Source: Chitinophagaceae bacterium
GTDB taxonomy: Bacteria; Bacteroidota; Bacteroidia; Chitinophagales; UBA10324
DNA length: 64,000 nt
NCBI GenBank assembly: GCA_016704325.1
Contig: JADJAG010000007.1
Coordinates: 248,001 to 312,000 of the forward strand
Reading direction: 5' to 3'
The first letter of the stretch is position 1, and each line of letters starts with the position of its first letter. The notes under the pieces are model-generated. The model ran no database searches, had not been told where the DNA came from, and saw only the letters and a list, made by a program, of their open reading frames with translations. A program made the translations under genes and the position numbers. Shown here in pieces: positions 35,408 to 43,486 of this stretch.

Positions 35408-37012
35408 ATGATGATTAGATTAATAGTGGTTTCCATTGCGATTAGCTTTGCGTTTACAGGCTTCGGCCAGGTGCCACCAATTGTTTGGCAGTCTACATTT
35501 GGGAATACCGGCAATGAAGTGATGCACAGTATTGCTGCCACGGCAGATGGCAACTTCATGGTAATGGGTATTGCAGATGTTAACGGCGATGAAGTGGATT
35601 GCGATCTTAAGGGACAGCATGATGTCTGGATATTCAAAATGACACCAACCGGCAGCATCATCTGGCAAAAATGTTTTGGTGGCAGTAAGGAAGAAGCCAA
35701 TCCGTATAACAAGATCATTGCAACGAGTGATGGAGGAAGCATGTTTATCTCTGAATCGTGGTCGAAAGATTTTGATGCAACGGGCCATCATAAATACAGT
35801 GATGTGCTGACGATAAAGCTGGATGCAAATGGAAATGTGGAATGGAAAAAATCTTTTGGAGGCAAGTTTTATGATGTTCCAAGGAACCTGCTGGAATTGC
35901 CGGGCAAACGGTATGTAATTGTTTCCCGGTCGACCTCTTCTGATGGCGATGTGCCGCCCAATATGGATCCCGTAAAGTTTGATGCATGGGTATTTATTGT
36001 AAATCAAATGGGTGCTATTATCTGCAACAATGTCTTTGGCGGTACCGGTGATGATGATCTTTATAAAGTACTGCAGGATAATGAAGGCAATCTCGTTTTA
36101 TTCGGACAAACCACTTCCATGGATGGAGATCTTGAAGGGCAAATCGTGGAAGGGACCGATGCATGGTTGTTAAAAATTGATACTACAGGCAATGTACTGT
36201 CGAGCAAAGTTTATGGGCAATCAAATAATGAAGCATGGCGTGATGCATTACCCGCACCTAATGGCGGGTACTTTGCTTTTGGAATAACGGAAGATCCGGG
36301 AGTGTTGGTTGATAAGGGCTCTTATCATGGAGATGATGATTTGTGGGCAGTAAAACTTGACGGAAACTATAACATGCAATGGCAGGGTGTTTATGGCGGA
36401 AGCGAGCGTGAAACAATGATGCAGGCTGTGGCGGCACCCGGAAATAGTGGTTTTTACCTGGCAGGTGGTACTTACTCCGTTGATGGTGATGTGGTTAAAC
36501 CATCCTCCAACGGCAATGACGAATATGTGGTAAAAATTTCACCGAATGGTACGCTCCTTTGGTCGTTTACACATGGCGGAACGGAGAAAGATTATGCGAA
36601 TGCTATTACAGCTACCGGGCTTGTAGCAGGGGTAGCCTATTCCACCGATGGCGATGTGATTGGTGGGGCAGGTAATGGTGATGGATGGATCTATAAATTC
36701 AAGGATAAAAAAACAACTTTGAATCAGAAGCAGTATGAATATCCGGAAGGATATAATGGAGAGGTAGTCCTACAAGTTCTTCCTAATCCGGCTCGCGACC
36801 TGGTTGCGATTGATTTTGGTGGGATCAATGGAATTTTTGAGATGGTATTGCTGGATGTAACCGGTAAAATAATGATGCAGAAAACCATTAGTCTAGATGG
36901 TTCAAAACGGGATGAATCAATTGATGTTAGCGCTTTTGATGATGGGTTTTACATTCTGCAGGTTACCGGGGAGAAGTTGTTTCAGTCGGTGCAGATGATA
37001 ATATCCCGATAA
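35408..37012 (+). CDS. Seven-bladed propeller-like surface protein with T9SS sorting domain
   Basis: This is a 534-residue exported protein. A signal peptide is at residues 1-20 (ending FTGFGQ). About seven repeats of 55-62 residues follow, each beginning FGG/YGG-x-x-x-D/E, with a central DGG or DGN strand and a D-x-W-x-x-K-x-x-x-x-G-x-x-x-W strand; several contain S-x-D-G-D-V. Seven units suggest a closed beta-propeller. The T9SS domain is at about 455-534 (PNPARDLVAIDFGG ... DDGFYILQV). It is paralogous to the proteins at 52970 and 58021. The function is unknown. The -7 box at 35383 may drive it. Confidence 0.82.
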   Translation: MMIRLIVVSIAISFAFTGFGQVPPIVWQSTFGNTGNEVMHSIAATADGNFMVMGIADVNGDEVDCDLKGQHDVWIFKMTPTGSIIWQKCFGGSKEEANPYNKIIATSDGGSMFISESWSKDFDATGHHKYSDVLTIKLDANGNVEWKKSFGGKFYDVPRNLLELPGKRYVIVSRSTSSDGDVPPNMDPVKFDAWVFIVNQMGAIICNNVFGGTGDDDLYKVLQDNEGNLVLFGQTTSMDGDLEGQIVEGTDAWLLKIDTTGNVLSSKVYGQSNNEAWRDALPAPNGGYFAFGITEDPGVLVDKGSYHGDDDLWAVKLDGNYNMQWQGVYGGSERETMMQAVAAPGNSGFYLAGGTYSVDGDVVKPSSNGNDEYVVKISPNGTLLWSFTHGGTEKDYANAITATGLVAGVAYSTDGDVIGGAGNGDGWIYKFKDKKTTLNQKQYEYPEGYNGEVVLQVLPNPARDLVAIDFGGINGIFEMVLLDVTGKIMMQKTISLDGSKRDESIDVSAFDDGFYILQVTGEKLFQSVQMIISR

Positions 37013-37037
37013 TATCTTAAATAGACCCTTGTAAAGA

Positions 37038-37713
37038 GGGTATATCAAATTGCCGCGCAGGTTCTGTTTCATTATTTGGTTATATGGAACCATTGCTCAT
37101 AAAGAGATCCTGATATAATTGTATTGTTTGTCACGCAAAGGTCGCAAAGCGCGCAAAGAAAAGCAGCTCAATTAGGCTCTGCTGGGTTTGGTCTTTATTG
37201 CCAGAGAACATGTTAAAATTGTATTATTTATCACGCAAAGTTCGCAAAGCGCGCAAAGAAAAATAGCATAATCCGGCTCTGGGGGATTTGGTCTTTATTG
37301 CCAAGGGTCATGTTGAAATTGAATTATTTGGCGCGCAAAGTTCGCAAAGCGCGCAAAGAAAAGTAGCATAATCCGGCTTTGGGAGCTTTGATTTTTATTG
37401 CCGTGCAAGATCTGTTAAGTTATTTGGTTATATAGAACCATTGATCACAAAGAGAAGATGTTATAACTGTTTTATTTGTCTCGCAAAGGTCGCAAAGTGC
37501 GCAAAGAAAAACAGATTAATCCGGCTTTGGGGGATTTGGTTTTTATTGCCAAAGATCATGTTGTAATTGTATTATTTGGCGCGCAAAGGTCGCAAAGCGC
37601 GCAAAGAAAAATTCCTCAATCAGGCTCAGGGAACTTTGGTCCTATGCCTGTTAGTTTTAGAAGGCTATTTTTAAGTTAATAGCTTGAGAAGCTACAATTT
37701 GGTATGAAATCCC
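37038..37713. repeat. Old MITE-like copy with tandemly amplified GCAAAG units
   Basis: The left end GGGTATATCAAATTGCC (37038) and right end near CAATTTGGTATGAAATCCC (ending 37713) are diverged inverted termini. In between are five copies of a roughly 100-bp unit centred on CGCAAAGGTCGCAAAGCGCG (at about 37133, 37232, 37334, 37483 and 37581). There are also two copies of a TTATTTGGTTATAT-GGAACCATTG segment (37075 and 37418). The same order of modules is found once at 16786-17006. There is no convincing target duplication and no gene. Confidence 0.7.
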
Positions 37714-37761
37714 TTGCTAGGATCAAGCGGCTCAGTAAAAAAAAGTAAGCGTGGCTTCCTT

Positions 37762-39399
37762 TTAGGTCTGAATTACACCCACATTAAAAGGCCTGGTAAT
37801 GGGTGCATGGTTTGCTGCTTCAATGGTCATCGAAATCACTTTTCTTGTTTCCAATGGATCAATAATGGCATCAATCCATAAACGTGCCGCTGCGTAGTAA
37901 GCTGAAGTCTGTCTGTCGTAACGCGCTGTTATTTCATCGAGCAGTTTTTTCTCCTCTTCCGGCGTAATTACTTCCCCTTTTGCTTTCAATGAAGCCACCT
38001 GTATCTGTAACAATACATTTGCAGCCTGTGAACCACCCATTACGGCAATCTTCGCGGTAGGCCAGCCAACAATGATCCTTGGATCATAGGCTTTGCCACA
38101 CATGGCATAGTTGCCGGCTCCATAGCTGTTACCAATAATTACTGTAATCTTGGGTACCACACTGTTTGCCACTGCATTTACCATTTTAGCACCATCTTTT
38201 ATAATACCGCCATGTTCGGATTTCGAACCTACCATGAAACCGGTAACATCCTGCAGAAATACCAATGGAATTTTCTTTTGGTTGCAATTCATAATAAAGC
38301 GTGTTGCTTTATCGGCAGAATCGGAGTAGATCACTCCGCCAAATTGCATTTCTCCTTTTTTATTTTTCACCACTTTACGTTGGTTGGCTACTATTCCAAC
38401 TGCCCAGCCATCAATGCGTGCATAACAACAGATGATTGATTTTCCATAACCTGCTTTGTATTCATCATACTGTGAATCATCGACCAGTCTTTCAATTACT
38501 TCATGTGTATCATATTGTTTCGAACTGTCGGTAGGTAACAATCCATACAGTTCTTTTTGATCTTGTTTGGGAGGCATTGGGCCAATCCGGTTGAATCCGG
38601 CTTTTTCATAGTCACCCAATTTACTTATGATACTCCTTATTCTGTCGAGGCATTCCTGGTCGTTTGCGCATTTGTAATCCGTTACACCGGAAATCTCGGA
38701 ATGCGTAGTTGCACCACCCAAAATTTCCTGGTCAGCATCTTCGCCGATAGCAGCCTTTACGAGAAACGGTCCTGCAAGAAAAATGGACCCCGTTTTATCT
38801 ACAATCATGGCCTCATCGCTCATAATAGGCAAGTAAGCGCCACCTGCTACACAACTTCCCATCACCGCCGCAATTTGTGTAATGCCCAATGAACTCATTT
38901 GTGCATTATTTCTGAAAATCCGTCCAAAATGTTCCTTATCAGGAAATATTTCGTCCTGCATCGGCAGGAAGACACCGGCGCTGTCAACCAGGTAAATCAC
39001 GGGCAACCTATTCTCCATAGCAATTTCCTGTGCACGAAGATTCTTTTTTGCTGTAATAGGAAACCAGGCACCCGCTTTCACGGTAGCATCATTTGCCACC
39101 ACGATGCATTGCCTGCATGCAACATACCCGATCACTACGATAACTCCTCCGGCAGGGCAACCTCCCTGTTGTTCATACATATCAAAGCCAGCAAAAGCGC
39201 CAATTTCCATGGTGGGCATATCCTTGTCGAGCAGGTAGGTTATGCGCTCACGGGCAGTCAGTTTTCCTTTTTCATGTTGTTTTTCGATATTCTTTTTTCC
39301 GCCGCCGGATTTTATTTTATCCAGCCTCGACCTGACTTCACTTAAAAGCAACAGGTTTTGGTCTTCATTTTTATTGAATTGCAGATCTTCTTTTTTCAT
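37762..39399 (-). CDS. Acyl-CoA carboxylase carboxyltransferase subunit (methylcrotonyl-CoA type)
   Basis: This 545-residue biotin-dependent carboxyltransferase beta subunit begins with QHEKGKLTARERITYLLD. It carries VIYLVDSAGVFLPMQDEIFPDKEHFGRIFRNNAQMSSLGI, MGSCVAGGAYLPIMSDEAMIV, IFLAGPFLVKAAIGE and the C-terminal oxyanion region GNSYGAGNYAMCGKAYDPR. This pattern fits the beta subunit of 3-methylcrotonyl-CoA carboxylase (leucine degradation), which transfers carboxyl from biotin to the acyl-CoA. No biotin carboxylase/BCCP partner is in the window, so substrate assignment rests on motif likeness; propionyl- or geranyl-CoA is less likely. Confidence 0.85.
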   Translation of the reverse strand: MKKEDLQFNKNEDQNLLLLSEVRSRLDKIKSGGGKKNIEKQHEKGKLTARERITYLLDKDMPTMEIGAFAGFDMYEQQGGCPAGGVIVVIGYVACRQCIVVANDATVKAGAWFPITAKKNLRAQEIAMENRLPVIYLVDSAGVFLPMQDEIFPDKEHFGRIFRNNAQMSSLGITQIAAVMGSCVAGGAYLPIMSDEAMIVDKTGSIFLAGPFLVKAAIGEDADQEILGGATTHSEISGVTDYKCANDQECLDRIRSIISKLGDYEKAGFNRIGPMPPKQDQKELYGLLPTDSSKQYDTHEVIERLVDDSQYDEYKAGYGKSIICCYARIDGWAVGIVANQRKVVKNKKGEMQFGGVIYSDSADKATRFIMNCNQKKIPLVFLQDVTGFMVGSKSEHGGIIKDGAKMVNAVANSVVPKITVIIGNSYGAGNYAMCGKAYDPRIIVGWPTAKIAVMGGSQAANVLLQIQVASLKAKGEVITPEEEKKLLDEITARYDRQTSAYYAAARLWIDAIIDPLETRKVISMTIEAANHAPITRPFNVGVIQT

Positions 39400-39406
39400 A
39401 TCGTCA

Positions 39407-39414
39407 CAAAAATA
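39407..39414 (-). promoter_or_regulatory. -7 box TATTTTTG of the carboxyltransferase gene
   Basis: The minus-strand TAnnTTTG is followed by TGACGAT and then ATG, leaving 7 nt and implying a near-leaderless transcript. Confidence 0.4.
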
Positions 39415-39601
39415 GAAAAACTAAGCGGCAGGGTGTTTTTCGACAATGATATACAATAAGGTCAGGGTACATAAGTTCTCTTTTTTCCAGGCTTTAAGCT
39501 TAGAAAAATTCAAATTTTGATTCTTTTAAATCAGCTCAAAAAGATTTAATCTGCCTACTTTTACGCCTGCCGCAAAACGAAAAGGCGAAATAATAGCGCA
39601 T

Positions 39602-40309
39602 ATGGGAAGAATATTTGAAACTCGCAAGCATAAGATCTATGCCCGCATGGATAAGATGGCAAAAGCTTTTACCAAAGTAGGAAAAGAAGTAGCCATTGCT
39701 GTAAAGGAAGGTGGTGCTGACCCCAACAACAATGCAAGGCTGCGTGCTGCGATTCAAAATGCTAAAGGCGTGAATATGCCAAAGGACAGGGTGGATGCAG
39801 CCATCAAACGTGCAATATCAAAGGATGCCAGCAATTACGAAGAGTTGACTTATGAAGGTTACGGTCCGCATGGAGTGGCAATTATTGTTGATTGCGCTAC
39901 AGATAATACCACCCGTACGGTCGCCAATGTGCGGATGCATTTTTCGAAAGGCAATGGAAATTTAGGAACGAATAGTTCTGTGCAGTTTTTGTTTGACCGT
40001 AAGGGCGTTTTTAAGATTGCAAAGCAAGGTGTAAATCTTGAAGAGCTGGAGCTTGATCTTATCGACTTTGGGGCAGAAGATATACAGGAGGATGAAAATG
40101 AAATTTATATCTACACACGCTTTGCTGATTTCGGTAGTATGCAAAAGGGATTGGAAGCGAAAGGAATAGTGCCCATCAGCAGTGAAAAGCAATGGATTCC
40201 TCTTAGTACGAAAGAAGTAACGGATGCTGAGGCCGACGATGTGATGAAGTTGATTGGTATGCTGGAAGACGATGATGATGTGCTTGCCGTTTATCATACC
40301 ATGGCATAA
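39602..40309 (+). CDS. YebC/PmpR family protein
   Basis: This 235-residue protein belongs to the YebC/TACO1-like family: GRIFETRKHKIYARMDKMAKAFTKVGKEVAIAVKEGGADPNNNARLRAAIQNAKGVNMPKDRVDAAIKRA, then YEGYGPHGVAIIVDCATDNTTRTVANVR. All three domains are present and the length is normal. Members were first described as DNA-binding regulators; newer work on the family links it to translation through difficult (for example proline-rich) sequences. The closest promoter-like box upstream is TACTTTTA, one base off consensus. Confidence 0.93.
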   Translation: MGRIFETRKHKIYARMDKMAKAFTKVGKEVAIAVKEGGADPNNNARLRAAIQNAKGVNMPKDRVDAAIKRAISKDASNYEELTYEGYGPHGVAIIVDCATDNTTRTVANVRMHFSKGNGNLGTNSSVQFLFDRKGVFKIAKQGVNLEELELDLIDFGAEDIQEDENEIYIYTRFADFGSMQKGLEAKGIVPISSEKQWIPLSTKEVTDAEADDVMKLIGMLEDDDDVLAVYHTMA

Positions 40310-40416
40310 AGGGTAGTGTCATGTATTAAAAAGGAATACTGACTTCATGATAAGAAACTTCTCTGCTTATTATTTTACCGAGAACCTGTAGTAACTGTCA
40401 GGCACTCCTTATTTTC

Positions 40417-41520
40417 ATGACCCATAAAATTTCTGCTGACATGCTGTTCATTGATGAAGACATCACCAAAGCTTCCACGCTTCCATCGGCATTCTATACG
40501 GGCAAAGAGTATTTTGAAGCTTCGAAAGAAAAAATTTTCGCACGTACCTGGCATCTCGCAGCCAGTCTTGAAACAATAAAAACTCCGGGACAAACTTTTC
40601 CTTTTACCCTGTTACCGGGTTCTCTTGATGAACCATTATTATTGACCCGGGATACGAATGATGTATTGCATTGTACATCGAATGTATGCACCCATAGGGG
40701 TAACATTGTGTGCGAGCATGGAGGCATAGAGAAAAGCCTTCGTTGCCGTTACCATGGAAGAAGGTTTGAGTTGAATGGTAAGTTCTCCAGCATGCCTGAA
40801 TTCGAAAACGTGCAAGATTTTCCTTCAGAAAAGGATCATCTCCGGCAACTTCCTTTTTCAACCTGGGGTGGATTTCTTTTCACTGCATTGTTTCCTGCAT
40901 TTTCTTTCCCGGAAGCATTCGGGCAAATGATAGCGCGCATTCCCTGGCTTGATCCAACAGACTTTCATTACAGCTCCCATCATTCTAAAGATTACCTCGT
41001 TAATGCCAACTGGGCGCTCTATTGTGAGAATTATCTGGAAGGATTTCATATACCATTTGTTCATGCATCATTAAATCAAGTACTGGATTACGGAACCTAT
41101 GCCTACGAAATTTATCCGTATTCCAATTTGCAAATTGGTTATGCGAGGGCGGGAGAGGAGACTTTCAGGATTCCGCAAACATCACCGGATTTTGGTAAAC
41201 ACATAGCAGCGTATTATTACTGGATCTTCCCGAATTTAATGTTGAATTTTTATCCTTGGGGATTGTCAATTAATATTGTTAAACCCTTGAACGTTAATCA
41301 AACAAAGGTTTCCTTTCTCACCTATATCAGCGACCAGGAAAAATTTGAGCAGGGTGTAGCTGCCATGACTGACCGGGTTGAAAGGGAAGATGAAGCGATT
41401 GTAGAGAATGTGCAACGTGGTGTGCGATCAAGGCTCTATGAAAACGGACGTTATTCTCCAACAAAAGAAAAAGGCACGCATCATTTTCATCGATTGATTG
41501 CGCAGTTTATGCAAGCCTGA
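40417..41520 (+). CDS. Rieske non-heme iron oxygenase, alpha subunit
   Basis: This is a 367-residue ring-hydroxylating-type oxygenase. The Rieske [2Fe-2S] domain has C91-x-H93 (VCTHRGN) and C110-x-x-H113 (CRYHGRRF). The catalytic domain has N-W-x-L-Y-x-E-N-Y-x-E-G-F-H with H211 and H216, and a candidate Asp/Glu ligand in the EREDEAIVENVQ segment near residue 335. The substrate is unknown. Relatives act on aromatic acids, choline/carnitine or sterol-like compounds, and no reductase or ferredoxin gene is adjacent. It lies 107 bp after yebC on the same strand. Confidence 0.9.
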   Translation: MTHKISADMLFIDEDITKASTLPSAFYTGKEYFEASKEKIFARTWHLAASLETIKTPGQTFPFTLLPGSLDEPLLLTRDTNDVLHCTSNVCTHRGNIVCEHGGIEKSLRCRYHGRRFELNGKFSSMPEFENVQDFPSEKDHLRQLPFSTWGGFLFTALFPAFSFPEAFGQMIARIPWLDPTDFHYSSHHSKDYLVNANWALYCENYLEGFHIPFVHASLNQVLDYGTYAYEIYPYSNLQIGYARAGEETFRIPQTSPDFGKHIAAYYYWIFPNLMLNFYPWGLSINIVKPLNVNQTKVSFLTYISDQEKFEQGVAAMTDRVEREDEAIVENVQRGVRSRLYENGRYSPTKEKGTHHFHRLIAQFMQA

Positions 41521-41557
41521 GCCCGGCATAAAGCAACTTTTTAAGATGCCTTTTGTA

Positions 41558-41738
41558 GGGTGTATGACAAATTGCATTTCTCAGCGATAAAATAATACAA
41601 GCGCGAAGACGCCAAGACGCCAAAAAAACGTAGCACATTGATCCTTTGTGATTTTCTTCGCGACTTCGCGTCTTGGCGCTAAAAAAGCAAGGCGCTAAGG
41701 TAAACGCTACAGCATTAAGTGCAATTTGTCATACACCC
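41558..41738. mobile_element. MITE-like element, 181 bp, with 19-bp perfect inverted ends and 8-bp target duplication
   Basis: The ends are GGGTGTATGACAAATTGCA (41558-41576) and its exact reverse complement (41720-41738). CTTTTGTA is duplicated perfectly at 41550-41557 and 41739-41746. The interior holds a second palindrome, CGCCAAGACGC (41610-41620) with GCGTCTTGGCG (41668-41678), so the whole element can fold into one long hairpin. It is the best-preserved copy of the family. Confidence 0.9.
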
Positions 41739-41889
41739 CTTTTGTATCAAATGTTATCGCGATAGCATGATTTATTCTCTTTTCTGGCTGGCTGCCTTGC
41801 CTGAATGGCCAAGCAAGGCAAATGCAATTGGCTAAGCCGGTATATTGCTACCTGGAGTGATACAAGATTATCACATTATTAACACAGGT

Positions 41890-41919
41890 TTTGATCAAGA
41901 CAATGAATTTCTATATTTG
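41890..41919 (+). promoter_or_regulatory. Promoter of the PspC-domain gene
   Basis: TTTG (41890-41893), an 18-nt spacer and TATATTTG (41912-41919) give a start point near 41926. This rules out initiation upstream of ATG 41935. Confidence 0.65.
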
Positions 41920-41934
41920 TACTTACTAAAAATA

Positions 41935-42117
41935 ATGACCATGCCAAAGCGCCTTGTTAAGGGAGAGAAAAAAATATTTGGTGTTTGCAGTGGAATTGCA
42001 AATTACTTCGATATTGATCCTACTATCGTTAGGGTTTTATTTGTTTTTGGATTTCTGGTTTTTGGTTCAGGACTCTTGCTTTACCTTATCCTGGCCATAG
42101 CGATGCCGGAGAATTGA
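41935..42117 (+). CDS. Small PspC-domain membrane protein
   Basis: This 60-residue protein consists of a single PspC domain: KRLVKGEKKIFGVCSGIANYFDIDPTIVRVLFVFGFLVFGSGLLLYLILAIAMPEN. The N-terminal amphipathic part is followed by one hydrophobic hairpin or transmembrane segment (about 33-57). The ATG at 41941 (MPKRL) is an equally plausible start. PspC proteins are linked to envelope stress in Proteobacteria; stand-alone forms are common in the Bacteroidota and uncharacterised. It appears monocistronic. Confidence 0.88.
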   Translation: MTMPKRLVKGEKKIFGVCSGIANYFDIDPTIVRVLFVFGFLVFGSGLLLYLILAIAMPEN

Positions 42118-42310
42118 TACTGACTTACAGTATGTGGTTACTGCTGGTTTGAATGGAAATAAATTTTGAATTTCATTCCGGTAAGTGACAATCAGCCTTC
42201 GTGTATTAAATTTATGCTGAAGTGAATCGTAGCGCAGTTTTTTTTGAAACAATGGCCAGCAGTTACAAAGTGATAGCAACTTTATTTTTATATTTAATAG
42301 TGAATCAAAT

Positions 42311-43486
42311 ATGAAAATTTTTCTCCACCGGTTTTTTTTACTTTGGATATTGCCGGCAGCTTCTTTGGCGCAACCTTGTTCTGATCTCTTTATTTCAGAG
42401 TATGTGGAAGGAAGTTCATTCAATAAGGTGATTGAGATTTATAATCCGACTACCGGAACGATCCTGTTGGACGGGTATCAATTACTCCTTTATTCAAATG
42501 GTGCAACCGTGCCATCCTTTAATTTCAAGTTGCATGGCCCGCTGGAAAGTCATGGTGTGTACCTGGTTTCGCATCCGCAGGCTGATTCATTATTGGTGTT
42601 GCCTTTTGTGGATACTACAGGCCTGGTCTGTAACTGGAATGGAGATGATGCCATTGCGCTGGTGAACAATAATACAGGTGATACATTAGATATACTTGGC
42701 GAAATAGGCATTGATCCCGGAGCATCCTGGCCTGTCCCCGGGGGTAGTACGCTTGATCATTCACTTGTACGGACCATTGAAACACAGGAAGGAGCTATTG
42801 ACTGGCTAACAGGAATTGAACAATGGGTATCCTTCGATCAGAATGATTTTTCACACCTGGGTACACATACGATATTGGATTGCCCTGCCGCTAATCCTGA
42901 AATCTCAATAGTTTCTGATAGTACCTCGATTCCGGAAAATGCAGGATCATTTCAACTGAAGATCAGCATACTCAATCCGAATACCGGTGCCACATCAGGC
43001 GATGTTAAAGTAACCGGAGGAACTGCTACACAAGGCAGTGACTACCTGTTCACAGATCAAACCATAACGTTTCCCGCAAATGGTTTTGAACCGATCATAC
43101 TGCCAGTTGAGATTGTGAGTGATGGCTTTTCGGAACCGGATGAGTCTATAGAAATCTCCCTTCAGAATCCAACGAATGGCGCTACCATTGGCGCTGCTGT
43201 CGTAATAGTAAAGATTATTGATGATGACGGATTAGATAACGGTGAGCCGGACATTGTGAATTTGCAGGTTTTTCCAAATCCGGTGATTGACCGGTTGTAT
43301 ATATCCACTGCAATACCTGTGAACAGTATAGCTATTGAAAACTTGTTAGGTGAAACTTTGCTGGGTATTCAGCACAACGATTCCGGCAGAATAGAAGTAA
43401 ACATAAAGGAATTCGTTCCGGGAATATATTTCCTGAAAGTTAATGCAGGGGAAAACAATCTTACCAGGAAAATTTTGAAGTATTGA
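42311..43486 (+). CDS. Secreted lamin-tail/Calx-beta protein with T9SS sorting domain
   Basis: This is a 391-residue exported protein. A signal peptide covers residues 1-20 (ending ASLAQ). A lamin-tail-like domain follows (about 22-190; SDLFISEYVEGSSFNKVIEIYNPT, GVYLVSHPQAD, NWNGDDAIALV), of the type often found in secreted nucleases and adhesins. A Calx-beta domain lies at about 195-305 (STSIPENAGSF ... GGTATQGSDY ... DEPDESIEI-like strands), probably calcium-binding. The T9SS domain is at about 315-391 (PNPVIDRLYIS ... VPGIYFLKV). No nuclease domain is present. The stop codon directly abuts that of the convergent transporter gene. Confidence 0.85.
   Translation: MKIFLHRFFLLWILPAASLAQPCSDLFISEYVEGSSFNKVIEIYNPTTGTILLDGYQLLLYSNGATVPSFNFKLHGPLESHGVYLVSHPQADSLLVLPFVDTTGLVCNWNGDDAIALVNNNTGDTLDILGEIGIDPGASWPVPGGSTLDHSLVRTIETQEGAIDWLTGIEQWVSFDQNDFSHLGTHTILDCPAANPEISIVSDSTSIPENAGSFQLKISILNPNTGATSGDVKVTGGTATQGSDYLFTDQTITFPANGFEPIILPVEIVSDGFSEPDESIEISLQNPTNGATIGAAVVIVKIIDDDGLDNGEPDIVNLQVFPNPVIDRLYISTAIPVNSIAIENLLGETLLGIQHNDSGRIEVNIKEFVPGIYFLKVNAGENNLTRKILKY

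Noticed and set aside
37038..37713. CRISPR-like direct repeats (GCAAAG units)
   Set aside because: The intervals between GCAAAG units are themselves similar to one another, so this is a tandem repeat inside an old mobile element.
40417..41520. Horizontally acquired aromatic-degradation gene
   Set aside because: No mobile gene, partner reductase or composition break is visible around the Rieske gene; the MITE-like element just downstream is non-coding and does not show transfer.
41845..41934. 30-codon N-terminal extension of the PspC protein
   Set aside because: A well-spaced promoter (41890-41919) lies inside it, so the transcript starts after it.
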